Under the pieces are notes generated by a model. It had not been told where the DNA came from. It did not search any database and was given only the letters and a program-made list of their open reading frames with translations. Position numbers and translations under genes: made by a program. 64,000 nt of DNA from Amia ocellicauda (taxonomy: Eukaryota; Chordata; Actinopteri; Amiiformes; Amiidae), in NCBI RefSeq assembly GCF_036373705.1, contig NC_089858.1, forward strand, positions 32,404,749 to 32,468,748, in the 5' to 3' direction. This document shows, in pieces, positions 28,851 through 42,857 of this stretch (its first letter is position 1; each line of letters starts with the position of its first letter).

Positions 28851-30070
28851 TGTCAAGTCTTTAGTCAAGAATTTGCATTTAGTCAAGGCTCCCAGATCAA
28901 TTCCTTGAACTAGCACCAAGGATAAAGAAGGTCTGAAAGTAGGTACTAGATGAATAGATGGTAACTCAGAACAGGACACACTGGTATCGCTCAAACATTG
29001 CACTTGTATAAAACAAATTTAGAATTGATATTTATAATTTTTTATATTTATAGTCTGGATAGTGGACAATAGGTGGCTCCTTCCTTACAAGAAAGGGTGA
29101 CTAAAACTAAATGAATGACACTTATGTAATTGAAGCTCAAATCCAAATCATGAAGAGGCCATATATGGTCTTAGAATAGCGAGCATTGGATAATTTAACA
29201 ATCTGACAAGTTGCATTTTACATGCAATACAAAATTAACATAAGGTTAGGGGTAAGGGGATTTGTAAAGAATCCTACATTATCCTCTGCTTGCATGGAAA
29301 TTAGACCAGACACCAGGGGAATTCCAGTGGGAAACTCCCAGCTAGTGGCAGAAGGAGATTGCTAGCTTTGAACAGGCCTTTGTGGCACTTACTGCACATG
29401 ACGTTATTTATACCATGGTAGCCTTGGGAGGCTGAAACGTATGACATAAGCCTTAAAAAGAACCCTGTATATACTCTCCTGTTGAACAGTGTAATACATC
29501 TCCACATTTTGGTTTTCAATGTGTGGTTTAACCGTTCTATAAATTATGCCATCAGCTTTTTTCGGGTCTAAAATGTTTAATATTATGTGCTAGCATACAT
29601 TTTTGAGGGGAAAATTTAGATTCTTTCCTATTAGGAGACACTGCTTTGTATTCTTTATGTTCTATTTATTTTAAATGGTTTCTTTAGTTAATAACATGTA
29701 TTGTTGACTTTTGGATGTGCTCCAAAGATGAAATGCATGTTGTGCAAAATAAATGAGCCTATACCCATCGGCATTTTGATTGTGATGTCTTTGACTCCAT
29801 ATCTAGGTTTCTGATTTGTTCTTTTAAAACATCAGCTTATTCAATTGACATTTATAGTCATGATAATCAGCTTTTATTTTCTAATCAAAATGTAATGTGT
29901 TGATTTCTTAATTGTGAATTTGCTTACAATCGAATGAGTGTCTGCAGAGACATTTAGGGCTTAGCAGTGGAAATGCAGGGTGCTAGTCAGGTATACTAAT
30001 TGATTATAGTTAATATAAAACCTGTTACCAGTTTAATATCGTCCTATCCAACTGTTTCTCTCTGTCACAG
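28851..30070. other. Presumed MLKL intron 1, last part, no gene seen
   Basis: AT-rich, ending in the polypyrimidine tract and acceptor TCACAG at 30065-30070. Nothing else was recognised. Confidence 0.5.
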
Positions 30071-30072
30071 AC

Positions 30073-33000
30073 ATGGACTTTCTGGAACCAATCCTGGGCA
30101 TCGCGGAGGCGCTGTATTCTCTTTGCAATGAGGTAAAGGCGAACAAGAAACGTTGCTGTCGGCTAGCAGAGCGGGTACAGACACTAATGGTGCCAGTGAA
30201 AGCAATCAAGGTTAGGGGGCCAGGGGGGCTGCCAGAGACTGTGCAGTATGGCCTGAGGGAGCTGAAGGGAACCCTGGAAGCAGCGAAGCAAGTAGTTCAG
30301 AAGTACACCTCGAGCAGCTGGCGTAAGAAGATCATCCGAGTCTATGACCTGGAGGAGGAATTCGAAATGCTGAACGAGAGACTCAACGATGCGTGGCAGG
30401 TGCTTTCGCTAGCCCTGCAGGCCGACCAGAAACAGAAGCTGGAGAGTGTCTTCAGAGAAGTGACCCGCCAGAGCCAGGACAGCAAGGACAGAGAGGATGA
30501 CCACAAGGACCTTGAAAGATGTAAGATAGTGAGCACTATCACACACTTACAGTTTAATAGGGGTGGTTTCTGGCCCACTACTATGTCAACTTAAATGAGT
30601 AGTTTCATCAATGTAGAAAAAGTGCCAGTGAGACTGAATTGGTGTATAAGCCTTAATGACAGGCCACTTATTCTTTCAATTTAGTCTGAAGATCCCTTTT
30701 CTGGGTTGTACCAGCTATGCATAAATACGTCCCAAATTTAATTAATAAAGTCTCTACTAAATTCATAGCTGTTATTAGTTAGTTTATAACTAAATGCTCG
30801 CTAGATTCAGTTGCATTACACATAATTATGTTAGAATGTAGTTAGTTTATAACTAGAAGGAGATACAAAGTTGATGTGTTTGTTTCACAGTAGCCAATCC
30901 ATAGTGAGGATATTGGAGACGACATCAGAATTCGGGGATCGCATTAATAGAAACATTTGATCCCCCCCAAAATAAAATAATTAGATTATCAGAATATAAT
31001 GGGAAAATTGCTTATTTTCTTTCAGATTTTTTTTATTTAAGAATAAAAAGCTATAATGTAGTTTGATTGCATTAAAACATACAATTAAGCTTTTTTATGT
31101 ATAATTTGAAACTATTAATATATTAATATATATTATATATTATCCACAATTCTTAAATATGGTTTAATAAAACTTTGCCAGCACAAAATACCATTTGGGT
31201 TCAATCAGGGGAAAAAATCAGAGCATTACTGCATAATTTGAAATAATACAATTTTTAGTTTAAAATAAAACTTCTTGCTATACTTCTTGTCAGACTTCAG
31301 TCCTGGAGGACCCTTAATTGGTCTAATTAAACCATTAACTGGTTACATTCAAAACTCCTCTCCAGATTCTGAAATCTTCTGTGGATTCAGTGTTTTGAGT
31401 AATCAACAAATTGCAAGGTTGCAGCTACACAAATAAATTTTGATTTTTAGACAAGCAGACCTAATTAGGAGCTCCTGTTAGAACAAAAACCAGTAGACAC
31501 TGTAGCCCCCAGCACTGGCGTCTGATACCCCTGCACTAGCCCTGACCGCCCACTGACTTCCTGTGCATATTTGTGAAGTGTTGTGTGCGGTCTGTGGTCA
31601 TTGCTTGGCACGCAAGGAGGCGGCACATGCGTCAAATCTGGTGTGAAAGTCTCTTAATCTTAAATACAATAGTCCATAAATTCACACTCGGGGTGGATTA
31701 ATTCAGCAATTGTGCGATAATGTTGGTGTTCATCCACAGTGCTGTCCATGGCTGAGGAGACGAAGGAGGAGTTGGCCATGGTGCTGGAGACCGTAGACTC
31801 CACACACAGAGAGGTGCGGCAGATACTGGAATATTGTGAGTAATAGCACTTTGCAATTGATTTTTCTTTTTAAAATATATTAGGCAGTGATTCCTAAACC
31901 AGTCTTAGAGTACCCCCTGCCCTGGTTTCTGTTCCAACAAAGCGCTTAATTTCACCATATATAGTCAATTAAGGATTCAATTAAGCAATTAAAAGCTCAG
32001 CTGGACAGGACAACGTCGAGGGACTGACTCTCTTCCTTTCTCCGTCTCCCAGTTCAGGCTGAAGCGCTTTGGGAAGGCAAAAAGTTCTGAGAGTGTTATT
32101 TCAGACAGATTTCTGTTTGTGGAATAACATTTTTGTACTTCGGTAGGCATGTCACTTACAATGTATGTATTTTTGTTTTATTAGGTTGTATTATGGCAGT
32201 GTGAACTGCGGTTAAAAAAATAAAGATTGAAAGCCTGCCTGCTAACAGTACAGTTCATACAGTACCCTGTGTTGGGTCAGATATACAGTACCTTGTGTTG
32301 GCTCGGTTGTCCACTATTGTGTCTTGTGTGTTGGCAGTGAAAAGGCCCAGTATTCACCTCCAGGACATCAGGGAAATCCAGGTAGATGAGCTGACCTACG
32401 ACACTGAGCCTTTCATGAAAACCAGCAACTCCGTAGTCTACAAGGGAGAGTACAACAAGTTCACTGTGGCCATCAAGAGATACACCTACCCACTGAACAC
32501 CAACCCACAGTAAGCACTGGAGCAGACGCACATCACAGTCTGGGTGATGGCAAATGCAGGATTATCCACGGACAGATTTAGTTCGCCCTTTCATTTTTCA
32601 TATTCTGAAATTTAAAGTTGGATGCAGTCATGGAAAATATTGAACTTGATTCATGCAGGACATGAGGGGTTTTTAATTTCTCTTTATTCCTCTCTCTCTC
32701 TCTCTCCACTCTTTTGAGTTGTATTTCAGGAATATGTTTTAAACACTTTATGAACAAAAGTAATGGGACAACAGGGATTTTTATGTTGATGGCCTAAAGC
32801 TTTAACCTCCCAGATCAAAGTGCTGGGAGTAGACTTGCCTAATTAATGTAGTCATTTGATTAAAATCTTTAGCTGTACCTATTTGTGATGTATACAGTAA
32901 ATTGAGTTGTAAACATCCATAACAGATTTTAAATCCTCATTATGCGGCTGTAATAAATTCAGAAATTCACATTGTAAATTAGTTTGTTGTTTGGTAATTC

Positions 33001-36000
33001 GATCAAATAACAATGAAGATGGATTCAAAACAAATGTGCATTTTACAGTCAAATTTGGGGTTGAAATATAGATTTTACCTAGTTATTAACCCTATTTATT
33101 TAACTTAGAATACTGTACTTTTTTGTTTTTGGTCATGCTTGAGATCTCTTAAGCTTGACAGAGCTTAGGGCCTCATTATGTCATAATTTGACCCTGTACA
33201 ATAGGCTGATGAAAGAAACGTTTCTTGTGTTCTTAATCCATTGATTCCATTGTGGCAGAATCATTGTCTGTGGATTCATTAGTAGGTGTGTATAATCTTT
33301 GTATCACAGGCAGGTGAGGATGGTCTTCAGTAAGGAAGTGGAGACCATGAAACGCTTCGAGTCGCCCAATATCCTGCGTATGTTTGGGATCTGCGTGTTG
33401 AACGAGAACGGTGAGTGAACCCTCCCCCTGTACTGTCATTATGAGCCAGTGATGTCTGTAAGTAAGTTTTATTTTACATACACTGTGTGGAGCGCCGTCT
33501 CAGTAGACAGTAGATCAAAAAGTGACATGCTACAAGATAAACTCATGAATACAGTGGTGAGAAATGTTGTGAACCCTAATGATGATAACAGACATTCCAT
33601 AGTTTTAGCATGATAGCCTTCTTGAATCAAAACCAGTTTTAAGTAAACCATCTTAAATAGGGCCTGAATCAACCAATTCAGTGTCTTTAGAAACAAAACA
33701 TGTATGAATTAGATAAACCACAAGTAATTAAGAGTTCGGGTTGTCTTTATCTATTATTAGGACTTACATTTAAGATATACAAATATTTTAGGTTTGTAAT
33801 ATGTGAAATATGTAATCCTGAGAGGTTCACAGTCTTTTTCTTACCACTGTAAATCAACAGTTTAAAATGTACAGGCTGCTTATAAATGTAATTGACCTGT
33901 GTTGAATCAATTGTATTAAAAATTGCACTGTCAAGCGAATCAGTTCACTTCATTTGAGCTTTGAGCCAAAGGAGCTGCACCATTGCATCTAGTTAACATT
34001 AATTAATTATGCAGTCACCGTGCTGACAAAATGTTTCAGAATAGATGATTTATGATCTGTTCCATGGAGTGAAATCAACCTAATCTGGGTTCTAAATAGG
34101 TGAAATCAACTGCAATAATGATGGAACTATATCAGGAAGGGTATGTTGAAGTAGCTCATTAGTGTGGGTGTTTCCGTGTTGTGATGGTGTTTGTCTTGAC
34201 AGGGCCCAACCCAGACTACCTGATTGTAATGGAGTACTGTGAGAGGGGCAGTCTTCGCCAGGTCCTCGATAGGCAGCAGAAGCTGTCGTGGGAGAGGCGG
34301 ACACAGATGTGCCTGGATGCTGCGCAGGGATTGTACAGGTGAGCCCGTCTGCCTGGGCTGAGAGGTCCTGCACCACAGGAACATTAATTCTGACCAATTA
34401 AGGGGGTCATTTAGAGCTCATGTGGAACGAATGCCAAAATACCATTCAACCCTTAAGGATCTGAGTTCTCTTAATTAAACTAGTGACCTGCTTAATTGAT
34501 TAATTGATGTCTTCTCAGTCTTTGGAAATTGGTGATTTAGAATGAAGTATAAAATCTCTATGAAATGCTTACAAAAGTAAACTGTACTCACTATAGCGAA
34601 GTCAGTGTGATGTTTTGATGATTGATTGATTAATTGGCTGATATTGGTATTGGAAGGAATCCATAATTCATAAATGGATAACATCAACATTATTTTGAGC
34701 ATGAATAATAAAGTTAAGTGCAGCTGGTCTAACGGTCAGCAGGATGAATTGTGATGGTAATCGGTGGCTGTGTGGTTGTGTTGCAGGTTGCACCAGTCAG
34801 AGGAGAAGTTTAAAGTCCATGGCTGCATCAGCAGTGGGAAGTTCCTTGTGGATTCTGGGTACAGGGTGAAGGTAGGTCATCCTCTGACCACACTGACTGG
34901 CTCCCACCTCCATTGCACTGCAGATATCAGAAATCATTTTTATATTATAAATTATAGGCATAGTTTATTTGCCTAAATGAAGTTTGAACATTTTGGATAC
35001 AGATCTATCATTGACCATGAAACTTGGAACGTAATACACAACATCATGAATGTAGTTCATAATATGCAGGAATAGCTAAATCACACAATACATGTTATTA
35101 TCCTTCCCTAGTGGCACAGGGCTGTATAATGTGTGGATATGATCCAGTAACTCTTTCCTGAGTTAGTGACTGGGAATAATTACAGGTACTGGCAACTCTG
35201 CTGCCAGTCTGTTAGACAGAGTCAATTGTATGGGACATTTTTACAGTGTACAGTATATTGACATTGTGTTATTGTAGCCAGTCATGTGTGTTGCTAGCTA
35301 TTTGGGAAATTAGTTATACAGAGCTGATGTTAAAAGCTGTTGTCTTCTATCTATCTAATTGGGCTTCAATAAATTCAAGACGGAAAACAGGAGACACTTC
35401 TTCACACAGAGAGTTGTCACAATCTGGAACAGACTCCCCAGCGATGTGGTTGAAGATAAAAATATGGGAACATTTAAAAGGATAGGATAGGATGGGATCC
35501 TTGGATCACTCAGTTATTAATGGACACCAAACAAGCACAATGGGTTGAATGGCCTCCTCTCCTTTGTAAACTTTCCTATATTATCCCAGATCATATGATA
35601 AAAAAAACGACTATAACTGTAATTTTATGTAATCTGGATTGAAGGAGTAGGAACTTTCTGAGATGCTTGGGGTGAGAAGAGCTCTAGGGGCTGCATTGTT
35701 TAATTGAGACTAACGTGGCTGCTCTCCTGTGTCTAGCTGGGTGGGCTTGAGCTGGCTAAGACTGCGACCTCCCTGAGGAAAAACAAGAGCCACTTGTTCA
35801 GTTCCCTGCACTACAGCTCTCCACAGCAGCTGGAGAGCATCAACCACATCTACGACAGACCCTGCGAGATCTACAGGTGAGACACTTGGGCACATCATCC
35901 TACTTTATGCATTAGAAATGTAAATCATAGGGAACAATGCTTTTGTTTATGTAATTTAGCATTTTCTTATTATCATCCTAATTCTGAATCGTCAATTTGT

Positions 36001-37652
36001 CAACTTAGCTAGCACTTCATCTTTGTTCAGGAGGAGACAAAGTGAAAAATGTGCATTATTCTCTGCATTGCAAAGCCATTGCTAAGGCCAGCTATAGCAT
36101 AGGCAGGATGTTACACCAGGGTCTGTGGCTGGGCTGCTGTCTGGAAACACACCTGCAGCATCCCTTTCACAATCTGTAACAGTTTGTACTTAAATGATCA
36201 AATGGCACTCATTGGATTTTTAATATAGATTAAAGTGTGTGTATTGAATGTAACCTTACTCTTGTTTACATTTTCTCTGCAGTTTTGGCATTGTCCTTTG
36301 GGAAGTGGCAACAAAACAGAAACCCTTTGAAGGTAAGCAAGTGACTGAGCTGCATGGTGTTCATGATGAATGGTCGTAGGGGAGCACATGACCCACACGA
36401 CTCCCCAGATTGGCCAGGCTCCTGTTTAAAGACAGGAAGCCAGCACACCATGTTTGTTGGGTGTGTAGGAACGGAAGAGTTGGAGAGAAGGAAACAGTTA
36501 CATGGAGATGACTACACCAGTTACTGGCCTTGTGTTTGGACTTGGACTTTGCATGTTTAGAGAGGGACCAGTAAAGAAGTTTAGTTGGACTCCGTGAGGA
36601 GCTAGGGTTCTGTTTTGATGTGTCTGTATGTTTTGAGCACAGAGCACTGTAAAGTAAATTAACTTCCTTGCCCCAGGCACTGTGGTCACCCCCCCAAGTG
36701 TGAGGGGGAAAAATATATAATAATAATATGAACTAAGGTTACAGGCCAAAAGATACTTATAAGGGATACAAACATACAAATTTGTTCCCTTTTATATTTT
36801 GAGGGGTTGTGTGGGTGCTTCTTTACACTGCTGTATGATGGCTATATAAAGGGATATTGCATCTTGTTTTTGATTGATTAATTAATTAATCAATCATATT
36901 GCACTCCCATTACTGACATTAAGGTTCACTGCCTAACCCTGTGCATGTCTCCAGGCTACAACAACACACAGATCTACCAGAAGGTGTGTAAGGAGCGCGA
37001 TAAGGAGCCCCTCCCCTCAGACTGCCCACAATTCCTGGCTAAGTTGATTGATGCCTGCCGCTCCTATGACCCCTTCCTCAGGCCCACAGCAGGAGGTACA
37101 GTATACGGCAACAACCGATGATCTGGACTGCCTACTGGAGACAACTGTAGTGTCGCCTAATTAAGGACACAGTTCAAACAGTTATTGCAATACCATTCAA
37201 ATGCATTGATGTACAATTCCAATAAACCAGTGCTGGCAGGTCTTTAACCCTAATCCTGGAAATCCCTGAGGAAGCAGGTATTATAGGTCAGCCTTAATCA
37301 GCAAAATATGATACCCTGTTTCCACTGTCCACGCTTAGGTGCACCTCGGCATGTCTGTGCCGCACCCGTACATCCAAACATGGCTGCCTGTGCTTTCATT
37401 GCATTTTAGTTATGGTACCGTACAGCTGCCCCAGGAAGTGAATGTGAGGCACCAAAGGTCAAAACACATTCTGGGTCACTCTGCATTCTGGGCTTTAGTG
37501 TTCAAAAAGTACAGGCTGAAAACAATTCATACATTAAACCTTATAATGCAGTAAACTTTGGACTTTTGCATGTATTTATGGTCTTGCTTTCTCTCCTCAC
37601 AGTGCTGGTGGACAAGTTGCGGAAGGCAGTGCAGGAGGTGGAGGAAGACTGA
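30073..37652 (+). CDS. mlkl: MLKL, mixed lineage kinase domain-like pseudokinase
   Basis: MLKL is the membrane-permeabilising executioner of necroptosis, normally switched on by RIPK3 phosphorylation. Ten coding exons: 30073-30520, 31740-31835, 32338-32509, 33310-33410, 34203-34338, 34787-34871, 35737-35876, 36283-36332, 36955-37095, 37603-37652; total 1419 nt, 472 aa plus stop (human 471). Exon 1 encodes the N-terminal four-helix bundle (residues about 1-125, starting [17 protein letters not shown]), exons 1-2 the brace, the rest the pseudokinase domain. The ATP-site lysine is kept in VAIKRY (K228). The catalytic HRD is replaced by VHGC (329-331) and DFG by GLE (349-351), as expected for a pseudokinase. 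Activation-loop residues T357 and S358 fall at the same numbers as the human RIPK3 sites. Introns contain hAT-like and LINE pieces. Confidence 0.95.
31283..31535. mobile_element. Short hAT-like non-autonomous element
   Basis: In MLKL intron. The left end TCAGACTTCAGTCCTGGAGG is mirrored by the reverse complement of the right end, which begins CAGGGGTATCAGACGCCAGT. There is no open frame. The CAGGGGT terminus resembles hAT-type short elements; target-site duplication was not evident. Confidence 0.5.
31885..32005. repeat. Interspersed repeat related to the neighbouring hAT-like element
   Basis: Contains the run GAGTACCCCCTGCCCTGGTT followed by TTCTGTTCCAAC and an AATTAAG-rich tail, a pattern I associate with a common fish interspersed repeat. 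No second terminus was found. Confidence 0.4.
35335..35583 (+). mobile_element. LINE 3' tail fragment (sense)
   Basis: One frame reads [20 protein letters not shown] then [18 protein letters not shown] and stop, the conserved C-terminal tail of CR1/L2-like LINE ORF2, followed by a 3' end with GAATGGCCTCCTCTCC. It lies in the MLKL intron between exons at 34787-34871 and 35737-35876, in inverted orientation to the copy at 28.5 kb. Confidence 0.75.
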
Positions 37653-38365
37653 GGAATGACGTAGATATCGGCAATAAGGCTTGTCAGAACAGGCCCCCAA
37701 GAGAATACCTCTGCAGCGCGTCACACACAGCCAGAGAGGAGTCCCTGCAGAAACAAACTCCCCTCCAGCACTTCGTGTGTGTCGTATGCCACAAACACGA
37801 CTGCAAACAAATCCTTCCTCAAAAAGCATTTCCTTCCCCAAACATTTTATAACTCATTGTATCATGCTGGTATTGTTTTTATAATTTATTCAACTAAATG
37901 AACCAGTAAATATTGCCATTTCAATTGAAGAGTGTGAATACTTCAGACTGCAACTGGATATAATCCCAAAGACTGCATTTAAACAAGTTTTACCTTCATA
38001 ACTGCATCTGAACCTGTTTAATCTTTCTTACTCGTAAATGGCACTCAGTATTTTTATTAATATGTTCTTCCTCATTGAAAAGATGCTCAGTTCACAGTGA
38101 AAAATATATTATGCACAAATAAGAAAAGGTTTTGCTTAGTTTTTTGTGTTCAGAGATTTACATTTTCAAAGGTTAGTAGCATGTTTATTTTGATTTGATC
38201 TATGTTTCGGTAATTGATAGGGACTTTAAACCCTTAAATGCTGGATCCCTTTCTGAAATTAACCAAATTTAAATCCCATTAAAAAAAAAACAGAATTTTA
38301 TTTGTCTGTTTGAGAGTCCTTAGCATTTAATTGAAGTACATTAAAAATCCTTGAAAATAAATATT
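37653..38365 (+). other. MLKL 3' untranslated region
   Basis: Follows the TGA at 37650-37652. A polyadenylation signal AATAAA is at 38356-38361. Other possible signals further downstream make the exact end uncertain. Confidence 0.5.
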
Positions 38366-39150
38366 AATTGTAGTTTCATATGAAAAAGTTTGGTCATGTG
38401 GTATAAGCTAAGGAATTGCAAGTTTACACACCACATGGATTCTAGTAACTATGCACAATACACACAGTTTTTTTAGAAGATTTGTCCCAGTACTTATGGT
38501 AACATTGTGTTTAACATGGGGTATGCTGGGATAGTTTTATAAAGACCAATGTTACATAATAAGCTAAATTACATAACAGAATATTTATAAAATTATAGGA
38601 AATTATAAGCCAGATATTTTCAGGGAGACTTTTTTTTCATGGTGGATAAATTATAGCTAAAATGTGCTGTCAGTTATCCCCACAGATAGATATTTGTTCT
38701 TCTTTAATTATTTTTAGGGTATTGTTTACTGACTGGTATTCCCACAGGTTTGCACTTTATTGTAACTATTAAATGCAAAATGTTTTTTATCATTTCTGTG
38801 TGCGCTTTTCCTTTTTATGGTGCATCAATGTGATTAACCTTACAGATATCTAGTGTTCATCACTTTATGTTTCCAAAAAGTTATATTTATGGAGTAACCT
38901 AAAATACACACACCATTATGACATATTCTAAGGTTTACTCAGTAAAGATTACGCGGTAAGATTGTGATAGTACTGACAAATTGGCACTGGCAATTGATAG
39001 ATTACAATACTAGGACAAGTTATGACTAGTTTGTTAAAATGTTTTGCCCTGTTGTGGAATTATGCTGTAGCCACGTCCTTATGATACAAAAGGATTGATT
39101 GTGGGCATGTTCAGTCAAAGCTTACCATTCTCATTTGGTTCATTTTACAT
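38366..39150. other. AT-rich intergenic DNA, no gene seen
   Basis: Between the MLKL 3' UTR and a Tc1 remnant. No coding or structured element was recognised. Confidence 0.5.
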
Positions 39151-39151
39151 A

Positions 39152-39914
39152 CAGACGGGTGACACAATAAAGGAAAAACCTGAATAATTGAGTGGAGGAA
39201 CATAAGGAATGCAGATGCCTCCAAAGAGGTGTACTGCATGGTACAATTAAGCAATTAACCCCCTATCATGCTCTGTGGCATGTATACAAATGCTGAGCAG
39301 GCCCAGTTGACCTTGATTTTGGAAAAAGATGACAAGAGGAAAGGATCTAAGTGACTTTGAAAGAGGAGTCATTATTGGGGCACGAATGGCAGGAGCTTCA
39401 GTCACACAGACACTCAACTGGCTCGTGTTCTCGACAAGGGGGTGAGTGCATGTGTGGGACACCAAGAGAACGGGACAGGCCTGACTGCCGGACCCCTACA
39501 GTGAGGGGGTCCGGAGGCTCTGTTATGCTGTGGGGGGCATTTTCCTGGCATGGTTTGGATCCACTTGTCCCCTTAGAGGGAAGGGACACTGCAAATCATT
39601 ACACAGTTATTCTGAGTGATCACCTTTATCCTATGGTGACACATTTCTCTCCTGATGGGAGTGGTCTCTTCCAGGATGACAATGCCCCATCCACAGGGCA
39701 CGAGGGCTCACTAAATGGTCTGATGACCACCACCATCATCAAAACACCAAATGAGGGAATATATTTTGGAAGAATGGTGTTCATCCCTCCAGTAGAGTCC
39801 AGAGACTCGTAGAATCTGTACCAAGAGCATTGAAGCTGTTCTGCCGGCTCGTGGTGCCCAACACCTTACTGAGACACTTTATGTTGTTTTTTCCTTTAAT
39901 TTGTCACCCATCTC
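39152..39914 (+). mobile_element. Internally deleted Tc1/mariner element
   Basis: Both termini survive: GGGTGACACAATAAAGGAAA on the left and, inverted, GGGTGACAAATTAAAGGAAA on the right, next to TA. The transposase start reads MTRGKDLSDFERGVIIGARM (from 39329), then the sequence jumps near 39410-39500 to the catalytic core (VMLWGAFSWHGLDPLVP, FQDDNAP). The region between, including the first catalytic aspartate, and much of the C-terminus are lost. At about 760 bp it is roughly half the usual length and cannot encode an active transposase. Confidence 0.8.
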
Positions 39915-40099
39915 TATATACCCAACAGCAGTAAGCATAAACCAAAATAACTGACTCAGTATCAGAAATAATATCAACAATTTAAATATTGCTTATGGGG
40001 CGTTTCAGAATTAAAAATGGTAACTGAAAGCACAATACAATGCAGGCATGTATTCTCAAAAACGCAGGCCCATTGCCCAGTCGCCTGTAAACATGGCTG

Positions 40100-40136
40100 T
40101 GTGTGTGTGAGTGAGAGAGAGAGTGTGTCAGAGAGA

Positions 40137-40169
<33 letters not shown>

Positions 40170-40182
40170 TGTGTCAGAGACA

Positions 40183-40215
<33 letters not shown>

Positions 40216-40326
40216 TGTGTCAGAGACAGTGTGTGTGTGTGTGTGAGAGAGAGAGAGTGTGTGTCAGAGACAGTGTGTGTGTGTGTGTGAGTGTGTGTGT
40301 GTGAGAGAGAGAGTGTGTCAGAGACA

Positions 40327-40363
<37 letters not shown>

Positions 40364-40373
40364 TGTCAGAGAC

Positions 40374-40411
<38 letters not shown>

Positions 40412-40472
40412 TGTGTCAGAGACAGTGTGTGTGTGTGTTTGTGTGTGTGAGAGAGAGAGTGTGTCAGAGACA

Positions 40473-40507
<35 letters not shown>

Positions 40508-40633
40508 TGTGTCAGAGACAGTGTGTGTGTGTGTGTGTGAGAGAGAGTGTGTCAGAGACAGTGTGTGTGTGTGTGTGTGTGAGAGAGTGTGTCAGAGAGA
40601 CAGTGTGTGTGTGAGAGAGAGTGTGTCAGAGAC

Positions 40634-40667
<34 letters not shown>

Positions 40668-40680
40668 TGTGTCAGAGACA

Positions 40681-40715
<35 letters not shown>

Positions 40716-40860
40716 TGTGTCAGAGACAGTGTGTGTGTGTGTGTGTGAGAGAGTGTGTCAGAGACAGTGTGTGTGTGTGTGTGAGAGAGTGTGTCAGAGA
40801 GACAGTGTGTGTGTATGAGAGAGAGAGTGTGTGTGTGTGAGAGAGAGTGTGTCAGAGACA

Positions 40861-40891
<31 letters not shown>

Positions 40892-40904
40892 TGTGTCAGA
40901 GACA

Positions 40905-40937
<33 letters not shown>

Positions 40938-41250
40938 TGTGTCAGAGACAGTGTGTGTGTGTGTGAGAGAGAGTGTGTCAGAGACAGTGTGTGTGTGTGA
41001 GAGAGTGTGTCAGAGACAGTGTGTGTGTGTGTGTGTGAGAGAGAGAGTGTGTCAGAGAGACAGTGTGTGTGTGTGTGTGTGAGAGAGAGTGTGTCAGAGA
41101 CAGTGTGTGTGTGTGTGTGTGAGAGAGAGTGTGTCAGAGACAGTGTGTGTGTGTGAGAGAGAGAGAGAGTGTGTCAGAGACAGTGTGTGTGTGTGTGAGA
41201 GAGAGTGTGTCAGAGACAGTGTGTGTGTGTGAGAGAGAGTGTGTCAGAGA

Positions 41251-41295
<45 letters not shown>

Positions 41296-41525
41296 TGTGT
41301 CAGAGACAGTGTGTGTGTGTGTGAGAGAGAGTGTGTCAGGGACAGTGTGTGTGTGTGTGAGAGAGAGAGTGTGTCAGAGACAGTGTGTGTGTGTGTGAGT
41401 GTGTGTGTGTGTGAGAGAGAGTGTGTCAGAGACAGTGTGTGTGTGTGTGTGAGTGTGTGTGTGTGAGAGAGTGTGTCAGAGACAGTGTGTGTGTGTGTGT
41501 GTGAGAGAGAGTGTGTCAGAGAGAC

Positions 41526-41559
<34 letters not shown>

Positions 41560-41612
41560 TGTGTCAGAGACAGTGTGTGTGTGTGTGTGTGAGAGAGAGA
41601 GTGTGTCAGAGA

Positions 41613-41659
<47 letters not shown>

Positions 41660-41744
41660 TGTGTCAGAGACAGTGTGTGTGTGTGTGAGAGAGAGAGAGT
41701 GTGTCAGAGAGACAGTGTGTGTGTGTGAGAGAGTGTGTCAGAGA

Positions 41745-41787
<43 letters not shown>

Positions 41788-41838
41788 TGTGTCAGAGACA
41801 GTGTGTGTGTGTGTGTGAGAGAGAGTGTGTCAGAGACA

Positions 41839-41875
<37 letters not shown>

Positions 41876-41997
41876 TGTGTCAGATACAGTGTGTGTGTGT
41901 GTGTGTGAGAGAGAGTGTGTCAGAGACAGTGTGTGTGTGTGAGAGAGAGAGTGTGTCAGAGACAGTGTGTGTGTGTGAGAGAGAGTGTGTCAGAGAC

Positions 41998-42037
<40 letters not shown>

Positions 42038-42088
42038 TGTGTCAGATACAGTGTGTGTGTGTGTGTGAGAGAGAGTGTGTCAGAGACA

Positions 42089-42125
<37 letters not shown>

Positions 42126-42170
42126 TGTGTCAGAGACAGTGTGTGTGTGTGAGAGAGAGTGTGTCAGAGA

Positions 42171-42215
<45 letters not shown>

Positions 42216-42332
42216 TGTGTCAGAGACAGTGTGTGTGAGAGAGAGAGTGTGTCAGAGACAGTGTGTGTGTGTGTGAGAGAGAGTGTGTCAGAGACAGTGT
42301 GTGTGTGTGTGAGAGAGAGTGTGTCAGAGACA

Positions 42333-42365
<33 letters not shown>

Positions 42366-42418
42366 TGTGTCAGAGACAGTGTGTGTGTGTGTGTGTGTGT
42401 GAGAGAGTGTGTCAGAGA

Positions 42419-42455
<37 letters not shown>

Positions 42456-42468
42456 AGTGTGTCAGAGA

Positions 42469-42509
<41 letters not shown>

Positions 42510-42521
42510 TGTGTCAGAGAC

Positions 42522-42559
<38 letters not shown>

Positions 42560-42571
42560 TGTGTCAGAGAC

Positions 42572-42609
<38 letters not shown>

Positions 42610-42622
42610 TGTGTCAGAGACA

Positions 42623-42657
<35 letters not shown>

Positions 42658-42742
42658 TGTGTCAGATACAGTGTGTGTGTGTGTGTGAGAGAGAGTGTGT
42701 CAGAGACAGTGTGTGTGTGTGAGAGAGAGTGTGTCAGAGACA

Positions 42743-42779
<37 letters not shown>

Positions 42780-42825
42780 TGTGTCAGAGACAGTGTGTGT
42801 GTGTGAGAGAGAGTGTGTCAGAGAC

Positions 42826-42857
<32 letters not shown>

